A DNA stretch of 64,000 nt from assembly GCF_014649335.1 (NCBI RefSeq), contig NZ_BMSV01000008.1:1-64000 (forward strand), read 5' to 3'. Positions 1 to 21,467 of the stretch are shown here, piece after piece (position 1 is the stretch's first letter; every line of letters starts with the position of its first letter). This stretch comes from Streptomyces roseolilacinus. GTDB lineage: Bacteria > Actinomycetota > Actinomycetes > Streptomycetales > Streptomycetaceae. The translations under genes were made by a program, and so were the position numbers. The notes beneath the pieces were generated by a model. It was not told the origin of the DNA. It searched no databases and saw only the letters and a list, made by a program, of their open reading frames with translations.

Positions 1-11735
<11,735 letters not shown>

Positions 11736-11739
<4 letters not shown>

Positions 11740-13040
11740 GCGCCGTCGGCGGGCCGGACGTCGCGTCCGGCCCGCGGCGGCCCCCGGCCCCCCTGCGCAA
11801 GAACCGCGACTTCCTGCTGCTGTGGCTGGGCGCCGGCCTGTCCGTGCTCGGCGACCGGGCCGCCACCGTCGCCTTCCCGCTGCTGATGGTCTGGTACGGC
11901 GGCTCGACCGTGGAGGCGGGCCTGGTGGGCTTCGCCGGGCTCCTGCCGATGCTCCTGGTCCAGCTCCCGGCCGGTGTCGTGGTGGACCGGCTCGACCGGC
12001 GCCGCACGATGATCGTCTGCGACGTCGCCGGGCTCCTGGCCATGGGCAGCGTCGCCGTGGCGCTGGCGCAGGGACGGCTGTGGCTGCCCCACATGCTGGT
12101 CGTCGCGTTCGTCGAGGGCACCGCCGCCATCTTCTACCGGCTGTCGGAGCGCGCCGCGGTGCGCAACGTCGTCGACGAGGCCCACCTGTCGACGGCGCTC
12201 TCCCAGAACGAGGCGAGGGCCCGCGCGGCGGGCCTCCTCGGACAGCCGCTGGGCAGCTCCCTGTACGGGGCGGCGAAGTGGTCCCCGTTCCTCTTCGCCG
12301 CCGTCGGCCACCTCGCCGCGCTGGTCGGCCTGCTGCTGATCCGGGCCCGGTTCCAGACCGCCGAACGCCGGCACGAGCCGTGGCGGATGCGGGCCGAGAT
12401 CGGCGAGGGCTTCACCTGGCTGTGGGGGCAGCGCTTCCTGCGGGCCGCCATCCTGTTCGTCGCCGTCACCAACGTCCTCTTCCAGGCGCTCTCCCTGGCG
12501 CTCGTCCTCATCGTCAAGGAGAGCGGCGGCTCCCCGGCCACCATCGGACTCATCGGCCTCGTGTCCGGCGTCGGTGGCATCGCCGGTGCCCTCACCGGCT
12601 CGCGGTTCGTGCGGCGGCTGCACCCCGGCACCGTGATGATCTCGATCTTCGCGGTGTGGGCGGCGCTGATGCCCCTCGTCGCGCTCACCACGAACGTGTT
12701 CGTCCTGGCCGCGCTGTTCGCCGGGACCTCCTTCGCCGGAGCCGTCCTCAACCTGATGGCCGGGGTCTACCAGGTGCAGACCACCCCGGACGCCATGCAG
12801 GGCCGGGTGGGCGCCGTCGCCGGGCTGCTGAGCTCCGGCGCGAGCTCCCTGGGCGCCCTGGCCGGCGGGTTCGCGCTCGCCGCCGTCGGGTCGACCACCA
12901 CGGTCCTGGCGGTCGCCGCGGTGATGCTGGGCACCTTCGTGGCCGCCGCCCTGACCCCGGCCGTGCGCGGCGCCCGCCGCGACGGCACGCCGCCCTCCCC
13001 GCCCGCCCGGCCGGCCGACGCCGCCGACGGGCCGTCATAA
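11736..13040 (+). CDS. Major facilitator superfamily transporter, probable peptide exporter
   Basis: This 434-residue protein starts at a GTG that overlaps the NRPS stop codon (GTGA), so the two are translationally coupled. About a dozen hydrophobic segments are spread over the length. The loop between TM2 and TM3 reads GVVVDRLDRRRTM, the MFS motif A pattern (GxxxDRxxRR). The family moves small molecules across the cytoplasmic membrane by proton antiport. Its position inside the cluster, directly after the terminating NRPS, makes export of the finished peptide and self-protection the likely role. The substrate is inferred only from context. Confidence 0.9.
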
Positions 13041-13063
13041 CCGCCGTATAGGCGCAGTATCGG
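13032..13063 (+). promoter_or_regulatory. Candidate SARP-type direct repeat upstream of the A-T-C-A-T NRPS operon
   Basis: GCCGTAT (13043-13049), a 4-bp spacer, then GCAGTAT (13054-13060) form heptamers with an 11-bp pitch. A weaker copy, CCGTCAT, lies one pitch upstream at 13032-13038. The same arrangement occurs at 34418-34435 (minus) and 38167-38184. The site lies about 60-90 bp before the ATG at 13121. A -10-like CACGAT follows at 13073. Binding by the cluster SARP is inferred from spacing and recurrence. Confidence 0.55.
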
Positions 13064-13120
13064 CCGGCTCAGCACGATCGCACCCCGGGCCGAGCACCGC
13101 CCCGACCCTTTGGAGAGCCG

Positions 13121-16100
13121 ATGAACCACGCGCCGGAGCCGCCCTTCGCGCCGCTCCACGAGAGCATCGCGCGCCGGGCCGACTCGACCCCCGACGCCCT
13201 CGCCGTCGTGGCCGGGGACCGCGCCCTGACCTACCGGGAACTCGACCGCGACGCCAACCGGCTGGCCCGGCTCCTGCTGCGCGCGGGCGTCGAGGCCGGG
13301 GCGCCCGTCGGGGTGCTCCTGCCGCGCGGCCCCCACCTCGCCGCCGTCCTCCTCGCCGTGTGGAAGGCGGGTGCGGCCTACGTCCCGCTCGACCCCGGCC
13401 ACCCCGGGGCCCGCACCTCCGCCGTCCTCGCCGACACCGGCGCCGCCGTGGTGGTGACCGCGGCGGACCTCGCCGACCGCTCCGCGGCGCCCGGCGTCCG
13501 CACGGTGGCGCTCGACCCGGCCGCCACGGTGCTCGACGGCCTGCCCGACCACGCCCCGGCCGTCGAGGTGAGCGGCGACCACCCCGCGTACGTCCTGTAC
13601 ACCTCCGGCTCCACCGGCCGGCCCAAGGGCGTCGTGGTGAGCCACCGCGGCCTCGCCAACCAGGTCTCCTGGCGCGTGCGCACCCACGGCATCGGCCCCG
13701 GCGACCGGGTCCTCCACAAGACGCCGCTCACCTTCGACGCGGCGGGCTGGGAGATCCACGCCCCGCTGGCCGGCGGCGGCACCGTCGTCATGGCCCCGCC
13801 GGGCGCCGAGCAGGACCCCGCGCTGCTCGTGCGCACCGTCGCGGAGCAGCGCGTCACCGTCCTGCAGGTCGTGCCGTCCGTGCTGCGCGCGCTGGCCGAC
13901 GAACCCGGCTGGCGGGACGTCACCACCCTGCGGCTCCTCTCCTCCGGCGGCGAACCGCTCCACGCGGAACCCGTCCGGCGCCTCCTGCGCCGGATGGCGG
14001 ACGGCGACGGCGCGGCCGAGGTCGAGGTGTGGAACACGTACGGCCCCACCGAGTGCTCCAACGAGGTCACCGCCCACCGCCTCGACCCCGTCCAGCGCAC
14101 CGGACCCGTCCCCATCGGCACCCCCCTGCCCGGCGTCCGCGCCGTCGTCGCCGGCCCCGGCGGCCGGCCCGTCGCGCCGGGGGAGCGCGGCGAACTGCGC
14201 ATCGGCGGCGTCCAGCTCGCCCACGGCTACCTCGGCCGCCCCGCACTCACCGCCGAACGCTTCGTCCCCGACCCGGACGGGCCGCCCGGCGCCCGGCTGT
14301 ACCGCACGGGCGACCTGGTGCGGCAACGGGCCGACGGCGCCCTGGAGTACCTGGGGCGCACCGACGACCAGGTCAAGGTCAACGGCGTCCGCATCGAACC
14401 CGCCGAGGTGGAGGCCGCCCTCGCCGGCCACCCCGGCGTCCTGGAGGCGGCCGTCGCCTCCTACCGGGCCCCCGGCGGCGCCACCCGCCTCGCCGCGTAC
14501 CTGCGGCCCCGCCCCGGCGACCGGGCCCCCACCGCCGAGGAACTGCGCGCCCACCTCGCGACCCGGCTCCCGGCGACCCACCTGCCGTCCGCCTACGTGG
14601 AGACCGCGGCCTTCCCCCGCACGTCCAGCGGCAAACTGGACCGGCGGGCCCTGCCCGCCCCCGACACGACGGCGGACCCCGTCGGGGCCGCCCCGTCCAC
14701 CGACGCCGAACGCCTCGTCGCCGGAGTGTGGCGGGAACTGCTCGGCGCCGGCGCCGTCGGCGCCCACGACGACTTCTTCCGCCTCGGCGGCTCCTCCCTC
14801 CAGCTCACCCGCCTCGCCAACCGGCTGCGGGCGGCCACCGGCCGGGAGATCCCGCTGCCCGAGCTGCTGCGCGCCACCACGGTCGCCGCGCAGGCCCGGC
14901 TCGTCACCGGCGACGACGACCGCCCCGACCGCCCCGTCGACCCCGCAGCCGACCCCGCCGTACGCCCCGTGCCGCGCACCGGCCCGCTGCCCCTGTCGCT
15001 CGGCCAGCGCCGCCTGTGGCTGCTGGAACGCATCCGCCCCCGCGGCCGCGAATGGGTCACCGGCCTGTTCCTGCGCGTCCCCGCCACCGACGACGTACGC
15101 CTGGTGCGGACCGCCCTCGACACGCTGAAGGCCCGCCACGAGGCGCTCCGCACCCGGTTCACGACCGACGGCGGCCGCGACGGCGAACCCGTGCAGGTCG
15201 TCGACCCGCCCGGCCCCATGGAGCTGCGCACCGTGACGGCCCCGCGGGCGAAGGCCGGGGAGGTCGTCGAGGAGGACGCCGCGGAGGGCTTCGACCTGGA
15301 GAAGGGGCCCGTCGTACGCGCGCTGCTCGTCAGCGACCCGGACGCCGGCGACGGATCGGCGGGCCCCGCCCCCGACCGCACGCTCGTCCTGCTGATGCAC
15401 CACATCGTCGGCGACGGCTGGTCGGCCACCGTGCTGCGCGAGGAGTTCCACGAGATCATCGGCGCGCTGCGCGAGGGCCGCCCGCCCCGGCTGCCCGACC
15501 TGCCCGTGCAGTACGGCGACTTCGCCGTCTGGCAGCGCGCGCGCCTCACCGACGAGGTCGTGGCCCGGGAGCTCGCCCACTGGCGGACGGTGCTCGACGG
15601 GGCGGCGCCCCTCGCCCTGCGCACCGACCTGCCCCGGCCCCCCGCCCGCGACGCGCGCGGCGCGGTCGTGACGTTCACCGTGCCCGCCGCCGTCGCCGAG
15701 GCCCTCACCCGCACGGGGCGGCGCGGCGGCGCGACCCCGTTCATGGTGCTGCTCACGGCGTTCACGACGCTGCTGGCCCGGTCCACCTCCCAGTGGGACG
15801 TCGTCGTCGGCACGCCGGTGGCCGGACGGGAGCGGCCCGAGATCGAGAACGTCGTCGGCTTCTTCCTCAACAGCCTCGTCCTGCGCTGCCGGCTGGCGGG
15901 CTCCCTCACCTTCGAACAGGCCGTGCGGCACGTCGGGGACGTGTGCAAGGACGCCTTCGCCCACCAGGAACTGCCCTTCGAGGAACTCGTCGCGGACCTC
16001 GCGCCGGAACGCGACCCGTCGCGCACCCCCCTCTACCAGGTGGCGTTCGACTACCACGACGTGCAGCTCACCGGCTCCGCCGCCGACGCCGCCGACCTCG

Positions 16101-18256
16101 ACGCCGTCACCGCCGTGTCGTCCGTGGCGAAGACCGACCTCACCCTGTACATGCGGGGCCAGCCCGACGGCACGGTCGTCGGCGCGCTGGAGTACGCCAC
16201 GTCCCTGTTCACCCGCCCCACCGTCGAACGGCTCGCCGGCCACTTCCAGCGGCTGCTGGAGTCCGTCGCGGCCGACCCGCTCGGCCGCCTCGACGCGCTG
16301 GACCTCCTCCCGGACGGCGAACGCGCCGCCCTCGCCCGCTGGTCCACCGCACCGGCACCCGGGGTGACCGCCTCCGTGCCCGCCCTGTTCGGCCGCCGGG
16401 CCGCCGCCACGCCCGACGCGACCGCCCTGGTCGCCGACGGCGTCAGCGTCACCTTCGCCGAACTGGAGGCGCGGGCCAACCGGCTGGCCCACGCCCTGCG
16501 GGACCGCGGCGTCGGCCCCGAGTCGGCGGTGGGCGTCCTCCTCGACCGCGGCGCGGACCTGCCGGCCGCGCTCCTCGCCGTGTGGAAGGCCGGCGGCGCC
16601 TACGTGCCGCTGGACCCGTCCTTCCCGGCCGAACGCGTCCGGCGGGTCCTGCACGACGCCGGCGTGGACGTGCTGGTCACGTCCACCGCGCACCGGGAGC
16701 GCGCCGCGGCCGGCTTCCCCGGCCGCGTCCTGGCCACCGACGACGGGGCCGCGGGCGTCGACGCCCTCTCCGACGAGCCGCCGCGGCACCCGCCGCACCT
16801 CGACCCGGACCGCGGCGGCGACCTCGACCTGCTCGCGTACACGATCTACACCTCGGGCTCCACGGGCCGTCCCAAGGGCGTGCAGATCACCCACCGCGGC
16901 CTGGCCAACCACGTCCGCTGGGCGGTCGAGGAGCTGGCGTCACGCGGGGGTGGCGGCGGCGCCGTGTTCTCCTCCGTCGCCTTCGACCTCGTCGTACCGA
17001 ACCTGTGGGCGCCGCTGCTCGCCGGACAGCCGATGCGGCTGCTGCCGCAGGACCTGGACCTCGGCGAGCTGGGGCCGCTGCTGCGCGCCGGGGCGCCGTA
17101 CTCCTTCCTGAAACTGACCCCCGGCCACCTGGAGATCCTCGGCCGGCAGCTCACTCCCGAGGCGATGGCGGACCTCGCCGGCGTCGTCGTGGTGGCGGGC
17201 GAGGCCCTGCCGGTGAAGCAGGCGGACCGCTGGGCGCGCGCCCTCGGCCCCGGACGGCTGATCAACGAGTACGGCCCCACGGAGGCGTCCGTCGGCACCT
17301 GCGTCCACCCCGTGACGGCCCCCGTGACCGGCGAGTCCGTCCCCGTCGGACGGCCGCTGCCCGGCGTCACCACCCGCGTCCTCGACGACCTGATGCGCCC
17401 CGTCCCCGTCGGCGTCGTCGGGGAGCTGTACGTCGGCGGCACCGGCGTCGCCCGCGGCTACGGCGGCCGGCCCGGACTGACCGCCGAACGGTTCCTCCCC
17501 GACCCGTACGGCCCCGCCGGGACGCGCCTCTACCGCACGGGCGACCTGGTGCGGCTGCTGCCCGGCGGGGACGTCGACTTCGTCGGCCGGCGCGACGGCC
17601 AGGTGAAGATCCGCGGCCACCGCGTGGAACTCGGCGAGATCAGGAGCGTCCTCGACGACCACCCCGCCGTACGGGACAGCGTCGTCGTCACCGTCGAGGA
17701 CGCGGGCGGCGCCGCCGCCCCGGCCGCCTACTGGGTGCCCGCGCCGGGCGCCGGGGACCCGCGCGAACTGCGGGAAGCCCTCGCCGCCCACTGCGCCGAG
17801 CGGCTGCCCGCGTACATGGTCCCCGCCACGTTCACCGCGATCGACGCCGTGCCCCTCAACGCCAACGGCAAGCTGGACCGGGCCGCGCTGCCCCGCCCCG
17901 AGAAGGCGCCCGACGAGACGGTCGCGCCGCGCGGCGTCGTGGAGGAGCGCATCGCGGAGATCTTCGGGGAACTCCTCGGGATCGAGGCCGGCGCGCACAG
18001 CCACTTCTTCCGCAGCGGCGGCAACTCGATCCTCGCCATCCGGCTGATCGCCGCCATCCAGGACGCCTTCGAGATCGACTTCCCGGCGCGGGCCGTCTTC
18101 GAGGCGGGCACCGTCGCCGAACTGGCCGAGGCCGTCGAGGCCGGCATCCGCGCCGAGATCGACCGGCTGCCCGAGGAGGAACTCCTGGCGCGGGCGCGGG
18201 AACTGGACGAGCCGCACACCCCCCGACCCACCACCGAAGGAAGCGAAGAGGGATGA
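13121..18256 (+). CDS. Nonribosomal peptide synthetase, A-T-C-A-T
   Basis: This is a 1711-residue protein with ATG start and a Shine-Dalgarno sequence TTTGGAGAG just upstream. Order: A (about 12-500), T (Ser559 in LGGSS), C (about 620-1060, canonical HHIVGDG at 760-766), A (about 1085-1590), T (Ser1636 in SGGNS). It begins with an A domain and ends with a T domain, so it needs a C domain in trans at its start and has no release domain. The second A domain reads approximately DLPKVAEVG at the specificity positions, close to the asparagine code DLTKLGEVG, so Asn or a relative is the best guess. The first reads roughly DAWQSGTNE and is not recognised. The minus-strand NRPS at 29798-34336 ends in a C domain and could supply the missing condensation. 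The stop overlaps the start of the ACP gene (ATGA). Confidence 0.95.
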   Translation: MNHAPEPPFAPLHESIARRADSTPDALAVVAGDRALTYRELDRDANRLARLLLRAGVEAGAPVGVLLPRGPHLAAVLLAVWKAGAAYVPLDPGHPGARTSAVLADTGAAVVVTAADLADRSAAPGVRTVALDPAATVLDGLPDHAPAVEVSGDHPAYVLYTSGSTGRPKGVVVSHRGLANQVSWRVRTHGIGPGDRVLHKTPLTFDAAGWEIHAPLAGGGTVVMAPPGAEQDPALLVRTVAEQRVTVLQVVPSVLRALADEPGWRDVTTLRLLSSGGEPLHAEPVRRLLRRMADGDGAAEVEVWNTYGPTECSNEVTAHRLDPVQRTGPVPIGTPLPGVRAVVAGPGGRPVAPGERGELRIGGVQLAHGYLGRPALTAERFVPDPDGPPGARLYRTGDLVRQRADGALEYLGRTDDQVKVNGVRIEPAEVEAALAGHPGVLEAAVASYRAPGGATRLAAYLRPRPGDRAPTAEELRAHLATRLPATHLPSAYVETAAFPRTSSGKLDRRALPAPDTTADPVGAAPSTDAERLVAGVWRELLGAGAVGAHDDFFRLGGSSLQLTRLANRLRAATGREIPLPELLRATTVAAQARLVTGDDDRPDRPVDPAADPAVRPVPRTGPLPLSLGQRRLWLLERIRPRGREWVTGLFLRVPATDDVRLVRTALDTLKARHEALRTRFTTDGGRDGEPVQVVDPPGPMELRTVTAPRAKAGEVVEEDAAEGFDLEKGPVVRALLVSDPDAGDGSAGPAPDRTLVLLMHHIVGDGWSATVLREEFHEIIGALREGRPPRLPDLPVQYGDFAVWQRARLTDEVVARELAHWRTVLDGAAPLALRTDLPRPPARDARGAVVTFTVPAAVAEALTRTGRRGGATPFMVLLTAFTTLLARSTSQWDVVVGTPVAGRERPEIENVVGFFLNSLVLRCRLAGSLTFEQAVRHVGDVCKDAFAHQELPFEELVADLAPERDPSRTPLYQVAFDYHDVQLTGSAADAADLDAVTAVSSVAKTDLTLYMRGQPDGTVVGALEYATSLFTRPTVERLAGHFQRLLESVAADPLGRLDALDLLPDGERAALARWSTAPAPGVTASVPALFGRRAAATPDATALVADGVSVTFAELEARANRLAHALRDRGVGPESAVGVLLDRGADLPAALLAVWKAGGAYVPLDPSFPAERVRRVLHDAGVDVLVTSTAHRERAAAGFPGRVLATDDGAAGVDALSDEPPRHPPHLDPDRGGDLDLLAYTIYTSGSTGRPKGVQITHRGLANHVRWAVEELASRGGGGGAVFSSVAFDLVVPNLWAPLLAGQPMRLLPQDLDLGELGPLLRAGAPYSFLKLTPGHLEILGRQLTPEAMADLAGVVVVAGEALPVKQADRWARALGPGRLINEYGPTEASVGTCVHPVTAPVTGESVPVGRPLPGVTTRVLDDLMRPVPVGVVGELYVGGTGVARGYGGRPGLTAERFLPDPYGPAGTRLYRTGDLVRLLPGGDVDFVGRRDGQVKIRGHRVELGEIRSVLDDHPAVRDSVVVTVEDAGGAAAPAAYWVPAPGAGDPRELREALAAHCAERLPAYMVPATFTAIDAVPLNANGKLDRAALPRPEKAPDETVAPRGVVEERIAEIFGELLGIEAGAHSHFFRSGGNSILAIRLIAAIQDAFEIDFPARAVFEAGTVAELAEAVEAGIRAEIDRLPEEELLARARELDEPHTPRPTTEGSEEG

Positions 18257-18534
18257 CCGAAGACGACTACGCGACCGCGCTCGTCCGGTACGTCGGCGGG
18301 GAACTGCTCCCCGGCGACGCGCGCGACGGACTCACCGACACGACACCGCTCATGGAGTCGGGCCTCCTCGACTCGCTGCGGGTGGCGCTCCTGCTGACCC
18401 ACATCCGCGACGAGTTCGGCCTGTACGTGTCGCCCGCGAAGATCGACGCCCACCACTTCCGCGACATCCGCACCATCGCCGCCATGCTCCACGGCCTGGC
18501 GCTGGAGAACGAGACCCAGGGGGAACCGGCATGA
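18253..18534 (+). CDS. Free-standing acyl carrier protein
   Basis: A 93-residue protein starting at an ATG that overlaps the NRPS stop (ATGA), and itself overlapping the halogenase start (ATGA). The phosphopantetheine attachment motif is ESGLLDSLRV with Ser41 (codon at 18373), in the expected place before helix II. Small acidic proteins of this kind tether substrates for tailoring. Being sandwiched with a halogenase and sharing a cluster with a 6-MSA-type PKS and a KASIII-like transferase, it most resembles the role of ChlB2 in chlorothricin biosynthesis: holding the aryl acid while it is chlorinated. It could also carry an amino acid. Confidence 0.9.
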   Translation: MTEDDYATALVRYVGGELLPGDARDGLTDTTPLMESGLLDSLRVALLLTHIRDEFGLYVSPAKIDAHHFRDIRTIAAMLHGLALENETQGEPA

Positions 18535-19877
18535 CGACGGCCGACTTCGACGTCGCGGTCATCGGGGGCGGGCCCGCGGGCTCCACCATGGCCTCCTACC
18601 TGGCCCGCGCCGGGCTGTCCGTGGCCGTGTTCGAGAGCGAGACGTTCCCCCGCCCGCACGTCGGCGAGTCCCTCGTCCCCGCGACCACGCCCGTCCTGCA
18701 CGAGATCGGCGCCCTGGAGAAGATCGACGAGGCGGGCTTCCCCAAGAAGTACGGGGCGTCGTGGACCTCCGCCGAGTCCCGCGACATCCCGCGGATGGGC
18801 TTCAGCGGCCTCAGCCACGGCTGGACGGCCGACATCGCCTTCGTCGAACGCGACCAGCCCGGCGTCGACCGCGACTACACGTTCCACGTGGACCGCGGCC
18901 GGTTCGACGCCATCCTGCTGCGCCACGCCGACGAGCAGGGCGCCACCGTCTTCAACGGCGTCCACGTCCTCGACACGGACTTCACCGACCCCGAGGTGGT
19001 GCGGCTGACCGTCCGGCTCGCCTCCAAGGAGGTCGACTTCACCGCCCGCATGGTCGTCGACGCCTCGGGCCGCCAGACCCACCTCGGCCGCCGGCTGAAG
19101 GTGAAGGTCCCCGACCCGGTCTTCGACCAGTACGCCGTGCACACCTGGTTCGAGGGACTCGACCGCGACGCCGTCGCCGGCGACACCTCCCAGGCCGACC
19201 ACATCTTCGTCCACTTCCTGCCCATCAAGGACACCTGGCTGTGGCAGATCCCCATCACCGACACGATCACCAGCATCGGCGTCGTCACCCAGAAGAAGCG
19301 CTTCGCGGCCGCCGCCACCGACCGCGAGGGCTTCTTCTGGGACTTCGTCTCCAGCCGCCCCGAACTGCACGACGCCCTCAAGAAGGCGCGGCGGGTACGT
19401 GAGTTCAAGGCGGAGGGCGACTACAGCTACGCCATGAAGCAGATCTGCGGTGACCGCTTCGTCCTCGTCGGCGACGCCGCCCGGTTCGTCGACCCGATCT
19501 TCTCCAGCGGCGTCAGCGTCGCCCTCAACAGCGCCCGCATCGCCGCGCGGGACGTCATCGCGGCACACGAGGCCGGCGACTACACGCGCAAGCGGTTCGA
19601 GACGTACGAGACGAAACTGCGCCGCGCGGTCCGCTACTGGTACGAGTTCATCTCCATCTACTACCGGCTGAACGTCCTGTTCACCGCGTTCGTCCAGGAC
19701 CCCCGCTACCGCATCGACGTGCTGAAGATGCTCCAGGGCGACGTGTACGACGGGGAGGAGCCCAAGGCCCTCACCGCCATGCGGGAGATCGTCGCCGAGG
19801 TGGAGGCCAACCCGCAGCACCTGTGGCACCCCTACCTGGGCACGCTCAAGGCACCCACCTCCGCACCCGCGTTCTGA
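18531..19877 (+). CDS. FAD-dependent halogenase, CmlS/PltA/ChlB4 type
   Basis: This 448-residue flavoprotein has an N-terminal FAD-binding GGGPAGS motif (residues about 11-17), the halogenase signature WLWQIP (WxWxIP, about residue 234), and a FAD-contacting stretch GDAARFVDPIFSSGVS. The short form and the FPRPHVGESLVP segment place it with halogenases acting on carrier-protein-bound substrates or phenols and pyrroles, rather than on free tryptophan. It is coupled by ATGA overlap to the ACP gene. The simplest hypothesis is chlorination of ACP-bound 6-methylsalicylate, as ChlB4 does. Reduced FAD would come from the flavin reductase at 20823-21347. Substrate and number of chlorinations are not shown by sequence. 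Confidence 0.88.
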   Translation: MTTADFDVAVIGGGPAGSTMASYLARAGLSVAVFESETFPRPHVGESLVPATTPVLHEIGALEKIDEAGFPKKYGASWTSAESRDIPRMGFSGLSHGWTADIAFVERDQPGVDRDYTFHVDRGRFDAILLRHADEQGATVFNGVHVLDTDFTDPEVVRLTVRLASKEVDFTARMVVDASGRQTHLGRRLKVKVPDPVFDQYAVHTWFEGLDRDAVAGDTSQADHIFVHFLPIKDTWLWQIPITDTITSIGVVTQKKRFAAAATDREGFFWDFVSSRPELHDALKKARRVREFKAEGDYSYAMKQICGDRFVLVGDAARFVDPIFSSGVSVALNSARIAARDVIAAHEAGDYTRKRFETYETKLRRAVRYWYEFISIYYRLNVLFTAFVQDPRYRIDVLKMLQGDVYDGEEPKALTAMREIVAEVEANPQHLWHPYLGTLKAPTSAPAF

Positions 19878-19906
19878 CCGCGCGGGACGTCCACCGGGGC
19901 GAGACC

Positions 19907-20902
19907 ATGCAGAGAATCCGTTTCACCGCGTCGGACCTGGCCCGCACCCGGCTGGTAGGCACCCTCGGCCCCCTCGCCGAGGGTGTCCTCGCACTCGGCG
20001 CCCTCACCACCTCCGGCCACGCCGAGTACGCGTGCTGGCGCACCGAGGCCCACCGCCGGCTCCTCCGGCACGCCGCCGCCTGGCCGCCCCCGGGCCGGCC
20101 GCTGCACGCCGCCGGGGCCCCCGACGGGCTGCTGTTCCTGCTGGAAGGGGGCCCCGGGCGGCCGCCCGCCCCCGGGCCGCCGCCCGGACTGTCCCGCGCC
20201 GACGCGACCCGGCTGGCCCTGGACGTGTGGCGGGCGGCGGTCGCCCCGTACTGGGACGGCATCCGGGAGGGGCTGGAGGCCGAGTGCGAGGCGCGCGGCC
20301 GGATCGCCCTGGCCGGGGGAGTGGAGCGGCTCCTCGCCACCCTGCACCCGCGGATCGCGTGGAACGGGCCGGTCCTCGAGGTCGCCGACGGCCCCGACCG
20401 CGACATCCACCTCGACGGGCGCGGCCTGCTGCTGTGCCCGTCCGTGTTCCTGCCGGGCCGGGTCGGCCGGGTCGTCGAGCGCGAGCCCGGGACCGGCATG
20501 GCCGCCCTCGTCTTCGCGGCGCCCGCCGCCGGGGCCCGGGCCGCCGACCTGTGGGGCCGGCCCGGGGACCGGGTCCAGGCGCTCAGCGCCCTGGTCGGGC
20601 AGACCCGGGCGGCGGCCCTGCGCGCGCTGACCGCCGCCTGCACCACCAGCGAGCTCGCCGCCCGGCTGGGCATCTCCGTGGCGGGCGCCAGCCAGCACAC
20701 GGCCGTCCTGCGCCACTCCGGGCTCATCACCACCCGCCGCGTGCGCAACAACGTGCTCCACACGGTGACGCCCCTCGGCATGGCCCTGCTCGGCGGCCGC
20801 CTGCGCGACGGCGCCGCGTCCGTCAGCCCTGCGGGGCCGCCGGCCACGTACGGAACTGCCGCAGCCCGTACAGCAGCGGGACCGGGTCGCCTCGCCGGGT
20901 GA
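19907..20902 (+). CDS. ArsR-like winged-helix transcriptional regulator
   Basis: This is a 331-residue protein with an ATG start 29 bp after the halogenase stop. The C-terminal third contains a winged-helix DNA-binding domain (TTSELAARLGISVAGASQHT, then LRHSGLITTRRV). The N-terminal part resembles the poorly characterised domain found in Streptomyces ArsR-like regulators of about 330 residues. No metal-binding cysteine cluster is evident. It is probably a local regulator of the cluster, whether activator or repressor is unknown. The last 80 bp overlap the convergent flavin reductase gene, so the final 26 residues are encoded opposite its C-terminus. Confidence 0.8.
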   Translation: MQRIRFTASDLARTRLVGTLGPLAEGVLALGALTTSGHAEYACWRTEAHRRLLRHAAAWPPPGRPLHAAGAPDGLLFLLEGGPGRPPAPGPPPGLSRADATRLALDVWRAAVAPYWDGIREGLEAECEARGRIALAGGVERLLATLHPRIAWNGPVLEVADGPDRDIHLDGRGLLLCPSVFLPGRVGRVVEREPGTGMAALVFAAPAAGARAADLWGRPGDRVQALSALVGQTRAAALRALTAACTTSELAARLGISVAGASQHTAVLRHSGLITTRRVRNNVLHTVTPLGMALLGGRLRDGAASVSPAGPPATYGTAAARTAAGPGRLAG

Positions 20903-21347
20903 CCCGCCGGACCTCCCCGTACACCGCCACGTGGTCGCCCACGGGCTGCGCCAGCGCCACCGCGCAGTCCGCGACCGTGTGCGCCGCGCCCGTCAGGTGC
21001 GGGCCGCCCGCCTCGGCGCCGGCCTCCCACGCCACCTTGCGGAAGCGCTGCGGGTCGCCGGAGGCGAACAGCTCGGCCGTCGGGCGGGCGGCGGCGTGCA
21101 GCAGGTTCACGGCGAACGCCCCGCCGGCCAGCACCGCCTCCAGGGTCGGGCCGCCCTGCCGGAGGCACACCAGCAGGACGGGCGGCTCCAGTGACACCCC
21201 GCACACGGACGAGCAGGTCATGCCGCGCGGTGAGCCGTCGGGGAGGGCCGCGGTGACGACGGCGACCCCCGTGGGGAAGCCGCTCATCAGGGTCCGGAAC
21301 TCGTCGGGGGTGGCCGTGACCGGGATCCGGGTGGCCGATTCGCTCAT
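20823..21347 (-). CDS. Flavin reductase (NAD(P)H:FAD/FMN oxidoreductase), halogenase partner
   Basis: A 174-residue protein of the flavin reductase-like domain family, with the characteristic FRTLMSGFPTGVAVVTA start, GMTCSSVCGVSLEPPVLLVCL flavin-binding strands and the FAVNLLH segment. Such enzymes deliver FADH2 to flavin-dependent halogenases and monooxygenases. It lies directly downstream of the tryptophan-halogenase-type gene on the same strand, about 120 bp away, and probably serves both halogenases of the cluster. The gap contains G/C-rich direct repeats. Its 3' end overlaps the convergent regulator gene. Confidence 0.9.
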   Translation of the reverse strand: MSESATRIPVTATPDEFRTLMSGFPTGVAVVTAALPDGSPRGMTCSSVCGVSLEPPVLLVCLRQGGPTLEAVLAGGAFAVNLLHAAARPTAELFASGDPQRFRKVAWEAGAEAGGPHLTGAAHTVADCAVALAQPVGDHVAVYGEVRRVTRRGDPVPLLYGLRQFRTWPAAPQG

Positions 21348-21467
21348 GGCACGCTCCGTGGTGTGTCGGTACGGGCCTCCCGGGCGGCGGGCGGCGGGCG
21401 GCCGGCGGCGGGCGGCCGGCGGCGGTGGACCCGCGCGGGGTCCCGCCGGTCCGCGGCCCTCCACGAC

